Origin: Pochonia chlamydosporia 170
Taxonomy: Eukaryota > Ascomycota > Sordariomycetes > Hypocreales > Clavicipitaceae
Assembly: GCF_001653235.2 (NCBI RefSeq)
Contig: NC_035792.1
Coordinates: forward strand, 2,232,001-2,296,000
Direction of reading: 5' to 3'
Length of the DNA stretch: 64,000 nt
The notes under the pieces were generated by a model. That model was not told the DNA's origin. It was given only the letters and a program-made list of their open reading frames with translations, and did no database searches. Positions 58,963-64,000 of this stretch are shown here, in pieces. Positions within the stretch are counted from its first letter, which is position 1. Each line of letters starts with the position of its first letter. The translations under genes and the position numbers were made by a program.

Positions 58963-61310
58963 ATGGCCGAGGTTGCGGATGGCGTCAGCACGCCAAATGC
59001 CCATTCTACAGCACAACCTGATGTGCCGACCGCCGAGGGGGCGGGAAATAAGTTCCAGAATGCTATTTCAGCCTGGAGAAGTGCGTGTGCTCTAATGCAT
59101 TTACAGTGTCGACGCGTTCAGACTCGCTAACCAGACTCCGTAGACGTGGATTTGACTACTCTGACGGCGGGCCTCGACAACACTGCATCAGACATCGTGA
59201 CATATCAACGCGACTCTACGGTGCAGCGGAAGGAACTGGCACAAAAGACAAAAGACTTTCGAAAACTCGATGACCCAAGCAAATTGACCGAAATCAAGGG
59301 CCTGCTGAAAGGTAAATCAACCGACCCCTACATCTCGTACTGTCACTCGTTGTGATTTTGCAAGTGCCATGTGTCATCGTACTCTGTAGCTGACAAAAGT
59401 CAACAGCCTATCAAAATTTCATCGATCTTCTGACAAATCATTCTAAATCCGTCAACTCGGCCTTCCTACAGGCTTATACGTCGATATCGGAAGCACCAGA
59501 CCCGTACCCGCTACTGGAGGCATCAGTCGACTCCATGCTCCTATCAGAGGAAACGCTCCCCAAACTTACCAAAGAGAATAAGGAACTTCAAGAAAATGTA
59601 TCCAAACTCACGTCTCAACTGGAAGATTCCGAGCATGAACTTCAGCAGGAGCGAGCTTCCCGGAAGGAAATCGAAGACAATCTCGACAGCCGGATCAAGG
59701 ACGTCGAATCGTCTTGGAACGCCGTCATGGAAGAGAAGAAGGATAACTGGGAAGCGAAAGAGAAGAGCTTGGAAGAAAAGGTCGAGCACCAAGAGCGCCT
59801 CCTCAACGAGATGCGAGCCAGCTACGAGGTCAACCAGCGACTTGGCAAGGTGGGCGAGGATTCTGAAAGCCATCACGCAAAGGCTACCAGCGCCGAACTT
59901 GAGATGCTCCATTCTGATATCGAGCGCACCAGCGCCAGGCTGGCCGAGGTTGAGGCTCGGAATGAGCAACTACGGCTAGAGTTGGCCCAAGCTAAATCTT
60001 CCATCTCAAGTCAACCCGACAAGCGATTAGAAGACGATCCCGGGTACATGCGTATGAGATCAGAGAATTCTTCCCTGATCCGAAAGTTGGACGCGTCGAG
60101 GATGGAAAAGGAAAGCATGAAGCGTGATTTGGATTCCCAATTGCGTACAATGGAGCGTGAAACGCTTCATCTGAGGGAAGAAAAAGAGACACTCAAATCC
60201 AAGGTTCAAAAGTGGAACGACTACGAGGACATCAAGCAAGAATTGGAGGTTCTCAAGAGTATTGAATTTTCCACCGGGGACGACGATGAAGTGGGAGAGA
60301 AGTTTGAAGGCGGCGCAGACAAGGGCGATTCGTTGGAGAAACTCCTTCTATCACGCAACAAGAAACTGGGTGATGAGCTGACAGTCCTTCGCGTATCCCA
60401 CAACGATCTACAAACTCGACTCGAAGATTTGCAGGAGGAACTCTCAAGAACAAACGCGGAGTTGGAGAAATCACAAAACCTGAATCAAAAACTTGAGGAA
60501 GATCTAGAGAACATGCAGGCTGAAGGAGCCAATGCCTTCCCATCCGGTGCATCAGTCGCCGGCACATATGTGACTCGGGCGCAGACACGGAAGGGTAGGA
60601 TATCGCCCACTTCGTCCATCATTAGCGGCCTAGACCCGAGGTCAACAGCAGGGGACCGGGAGCCGATGGGAGGCGGGTCTGGAATTTTGCCAATGGTGAC
60701 AGCGCAGAGAGATCGGTTCAAGAAGAAGAACGGGGAACTTGAGCAAGAGCTCTCCGAGACTCACCGGACTGTACAGCAGCTACGACAAGAGGTGGCAGCT
60801 TTGCAGAAGGATAACCTGAACTTGTATGAAAAGACCAGATACGTGTCTACATACAACCGTGGGGGTGCAACAGCAACCTCATCATCGGCTTACTCTTCTA
60901 ATCCGAACCCGTCCACTGTTTCCATCGGCGAATCAGGCAATCCCGGGATGGCCATGGACAGATATCGCAAAGCCTACGAGTCGAACATTTCACCCTTTGC
61001 GGCATTTCGTGGTCGGGAGTCAGCTCGGGCTTATCGACGTATGAGCCTGCCTGAGAGGGTGGTGTACTCGATCACGCGCATGGTGCTGGCGTCTCGTACA
61101 AGCAGGAATCTCTTTGCTGCTTATTGTGTTGCACTACATGTACTCGTCTTTTTCTCCCTATACTGGCTGGGCAGCGCAGACTTTGAGAAACACGCGACCA
61201 GCCTGGGCTCCTCTGCTGCCGCGGCTGGAGCTGCTGCAGCCGGGGCAGCTAAGGGTGCCGGCAGGACAAGTCACGGTGATTGGAAGCAAGACGGCTTCAA
61301 CAATCATTGA
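58963..61310 (+). CDS. COY1: Golgi coiled-coil membrane protein Coy1 / CASP
   Basis: Golgin of the CASP family, anchored in the Golgi by its C-terminus and involved in retrograde vesicle capture. join(58963..59080, 59144..59311, 59407..61310), 729 residues. The N-terminus holds FQNAISAWRNVDLTTLTAGL, typical of CASP. Heptad-rich coiled coil covers about 150-520, for example LTKENKELQENVSKLTSQLE. The conserved block ILPMVTAQRDRFKKKNGELE and NLNLYEKTRYVSTY come before the final part. SRTSRNLFAAYCVALHVLVF includes the single span (about 665-684), which ends with a Tyr (LYWLG), a hallmark of CASP. An Ala/Gly-rich tail follows. Phases agree at both introns (63 and 95 bp). Confidence 0.93.
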
Positions 61311-63510
61311 TGACATTGAGATGGCCATTTGACCTTGTCAAGAGAATGGGAGGGTTGGCATCAGGCTGGACCAAGTTGCCAGGAAGCGGGGGATATGCAG
61401 CCACTGGCCGAACCATTGATGTAAGATGTCATATTGAGGTGTAAGATAGCCCTTTGGCCAGGACAGGCCAGAGGATGGAGAGAAAACGGTAATCGAAGTT
61501 ACGAGTCTACGCAAGAAGGCCCAGCTTTCCGTCTTGTTCAAGGATGGACAGCGAACGGTGGTATTTAGAGCAACATTCGCTCTTTGCTTCGTCGTCATGA
61601 CTATACTATGCTTGGGAAAGTCAAGTTTGCACTGAATATTCGGTATGACCTTTTGTCCAGTTCTCACCCCCGCCAACTGGGTCAGCTTAAACTTTCTATT
61701 TTTACGAGGCGCCGGCCAGATGTAGAGGCCTAGCCGTGTAGTATCTCAGGTCCAATCATGGCCCCAGAGCTCATGGACAAATGGTGTCAGCGCTTCACCA
61801 GGCGAATGAATAGATGAATAGGTACAAGAGCAGATAGTGCCAAGTATTCCCCAGCTCCGGTTCATTATAGGCGTCCTGGGACAAGCGACACCAGACCTCT
61901 GTTTCAACACTTTGGAGAGGCTAAGCGCCGAAGGCAGATGGTGGCGTTCTGGTGGCAGACATCCGCCAAGATCTCGACTTGCTCCATACATTGGTTGTCT
62001 AAGCGGTCTAGGATGGAGGAGATAGTTGCACGTGTCGTGTGTCGGGGCAGCATGTAGACGTGTGCATGTACGTATATACTAGGTAGCCAACTGTATGGTA
62101 TAGTCTTTGTCTCCATCAGGTTGTCAGACTAACTACTTAATACTCGGTACACGTGGAGTATCAAATTGACTGTTGGCGCCGGAAACAAGCTGGGGCATTT
62201 GATTGAAGAACGTGGTGTCTAGTGTAACAGATGATACATGCGTGACCCTCCGTCGGGATCTAGCCGAAATGTTTCAATCGACTATATCCGATGATGAAAT
62301 GTATGTACTATAAACGAAACTCGGCGTAATTATCCAATAGACGGGTCTGCAAGATTGCAAGCTCTAAGTTGCTGGTGCTTGACATGCGCCCACTCATACA
62401 CATTGATGGTTTGTGCACAAAACGACTTGTGCACACACACCTGACACAGTTACATGCACAAATAAACTAACCTAGCAGACCAGACCAGACCAGGGTAGTT
62501 CTTCAGGGTCGGAAGGCAAGGCGCTTAAATGCCGTCCAATCAGCGATGCATTTGTCCAGCCCCCCCATCCTTGGCAGCCCGCATACAACATACCGATGGA
62601 AATAATTGGATGACAAGATCCGAAACAAATCTAAACGTTGTCGCTGTGCCATAAAAAGCATCAATCTATGTTGGGACTTGCATGAGTACATACACGCATG
62701 CTTCCAAGAAAAACCAATGCAACTGCGTGGAACCTCTATCCTACCCACCGAGCCCATGATGCTCCCCTCCCATGTATCCCATGTCTGCATGTTCATGTTC
62801 ATACTCCATCTTGTCCAATCCACCAGCCGCACTTGGGCTTGGCCCATGTATTCTATTCTTGATGTTCGAGATCTGTTCGTCCAATGACTACTGTCCATCG
62901 GCCAGTGCCATGCTTGACGCCGAAGCCCAGGCAAGATGGGCGGCTGCACAACCACACATGGTAAAGACCCTTAGTACTTACATGCAAGTGGTACATTTTC
63001 TTGATGCATCCGACGTAATCTCTTTACCAGAAACCATAGGTGTGGGAGCGACATACTCCAACTTATAATAGAGCTATCTGCCGTTGTGCTACTGTTGGGA
63101 ATTTTATTTTTCTTCTTTACATTTTGGAAAATCTTTACCAATCTTCAACTGGCTGGAATATACCCATCCCGGTCGGTGGTTGTTTTCTTTTCCTTTTCCC
63201 TTTTCTTGTTTCCTTATTTCCTTATTTCATTTGTCGACTCTATCTTACGTTGAGGCTACTGAATTCTGCCATTTTTCTTTACTCTCTGTGTCAACGCTTT
63301 TGTGTCGTCTACCTTTTGATCCTATCTTCCGCCTTTTCTGTCTTCTTTCCTTTTCTTTGGAGTGTGTTTTTCGTTTTTACGACTCATATTTCTCCTGATA
63401 ACGAGGTGTTTGTTTTAACCTTGGCCAACTGTGGAGTGTCTTGTCTGTAATCGCAGACTATTTGAAAAGAACAGGAAAGAGAAAGGAAAGCGAAAAGCAA
63501 CAACGTAGAA
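61311..63510. other. Intergenic COY1-DUF3455 gene
   Basis: About 2.2 kb. A triple CCAGAC array lies at 62477-62493. A T/C-rich stretch at about 63170-63370 precedes the next gene by 140-340 bp and looks like its promoter/leader. Overlapping frames here carry no domain. Confidence 0.5.
62477..62493 (+). repeat. Array of CAGAC pentamers
   Basis: Three CAGAC units at 5-bp spacing, followed by CAGGG. Same word as the other CCAGAC clusters. Confidence 0.8.
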
Positions 63511-64000
63511 ATGCGTCTGTCCACCTTCTTATCGACGACATTTGTCATCGGTGCCACTGCCGCGCCAACTTTCCCAAGCTTGGATATCAAAGGCAACTCC
63601 GTCAGTGCGCTCGACAACTTGTCCGGATATTTCAACCTCATCGCCGCCAAGGTCCAGGCTGCCAAAGCTCTCTCGGCGCCGCCTGTGTGCGACCTCTCCA
63701 AAGCGCACATGCCCATCGGTTAGCAATCCCTATGCACTCCGAGAATTCCTGGTTTACAAAGCCAGACTAACATGAATCGCCTCTCAACAGGTGTCGATGG
63801 GCTCCCACCTCCAGATGCTGGCTTAACTGTACGTCATGTAGCCGTTGGTCGAGGTACTCAGAACTATACTTGCGATACAAACAACCCCAGCGCCGCCCCA
63901 AAGGCCATTGGAGCCGTGGCTACCCTCTTCAATGCCAGTTGTGTCGCGGCTCTATATCCGGACCTTCTCTCCCAAATCCCAGCCATGGCCGTAAACTTCA
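63511..64000 (+). CDS. Secreted DUF3455 protein (partial, N-terminal part)
   Basis: join(63511..63718, 63791..>64000). A signal peptide is clear (MRLSTFLSTTFVIGATAAPT, cleavage probably after the Ala-Ala). The second exon starts GVDGLPPPDAGLTVRHVAVG and continues with RGTQNYTCDTNNPSAAPKAI and VATLFNASCVAALYPDL. This fits the fungal DUF3455 family, sometimes labelled 'malate dehydrogenase-like' without good evidence. The function is unknown to me. The intron (72 bp) splits a Gly codon in phase. The gene is cut by the right edge. Confidence 0.82.

Overview
The window is nuclear DNA of a filamentous ascomycete, most likely a sordariomycete of the order Hypocreales. The grounds are short spliceosomal introns (mostly 50-130 bp, GTAAGT-like donors, CTAAC/CTGAC branch sites), typical mould protein sequences (glycogenin with a long C-terminal tail, HRD1, CON7-like C2H2 factor, DUF3455 secreted protein), compact genes on both strands, and TACCTA/TACTCCGTA-type intergenic words. 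A clavicipitaceous fungus (Metarhizium/Pochonia-like) would fit, but the sequence alone does not prove it. I see no rRNA, tRNA, CRISPR or intact transposon.

Layout. 1-11 kb: AP-1 gamma-adaptin (cut by the left edge), calmodulin, Tlg2 syntaxin, a mitochondrial PPR-like protein, a cytochrome c oxidase VIIa-type subunit and clathrin light chain. 11.8-30.3 kb: the CTD-interacting protein Rtt103, the mitochondrial ABC half-transporter Mdl1, a monoacylglycerol lipase, an Mn-type cation diffusion facilitator, glycogenin, and the ERAD ubiquitin ligase Hrd1. 30.3-48.8 kb: about 18.5 kb with no gene I can support, rich in short repeated words, lying upstream of a C2H2 transcription factor (48.8-51.7 kb). 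52.6-64 kb: a methyltransferase of the NNT1/EFM7 group, the CORVET subunit Vps3 (with an apparent one-base frameshift), the Golgi coiled-coil protein Coy1/CASP, and the start of a secreted DUF3455 protein.

Functionally most genes are housekeeping. Five belong to Golgi/endosome traffic: AP-1 gamma and clathrin light chain form the coat, Tlg2 is the TGN/endosome Qa-SNARE, Vps3 is an endosomal tether and Coy1 a Golgi golgin. Hrd1 serves ER quality control. Mdl1, the COX subunit and the PPR protein serve mitochondria.

The part most worth a second look is the transcription-factor locus. It combines a very large non-coding upstream region, a 9-base word (GTACAGTAC/GTACTGTAC) found at least eight times between 32 and 46 kb, clusters of the word CCAGAC/GTCTGG, a 415-codon open frame just before the start, and a 1.09 kb first intron holding an in-frame ATG that would give a second, shorter isoform with all zinc fingers. 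Splice sites were read by eye from phase, consensus and protein continuity, so exon borders may be off by a few bases.
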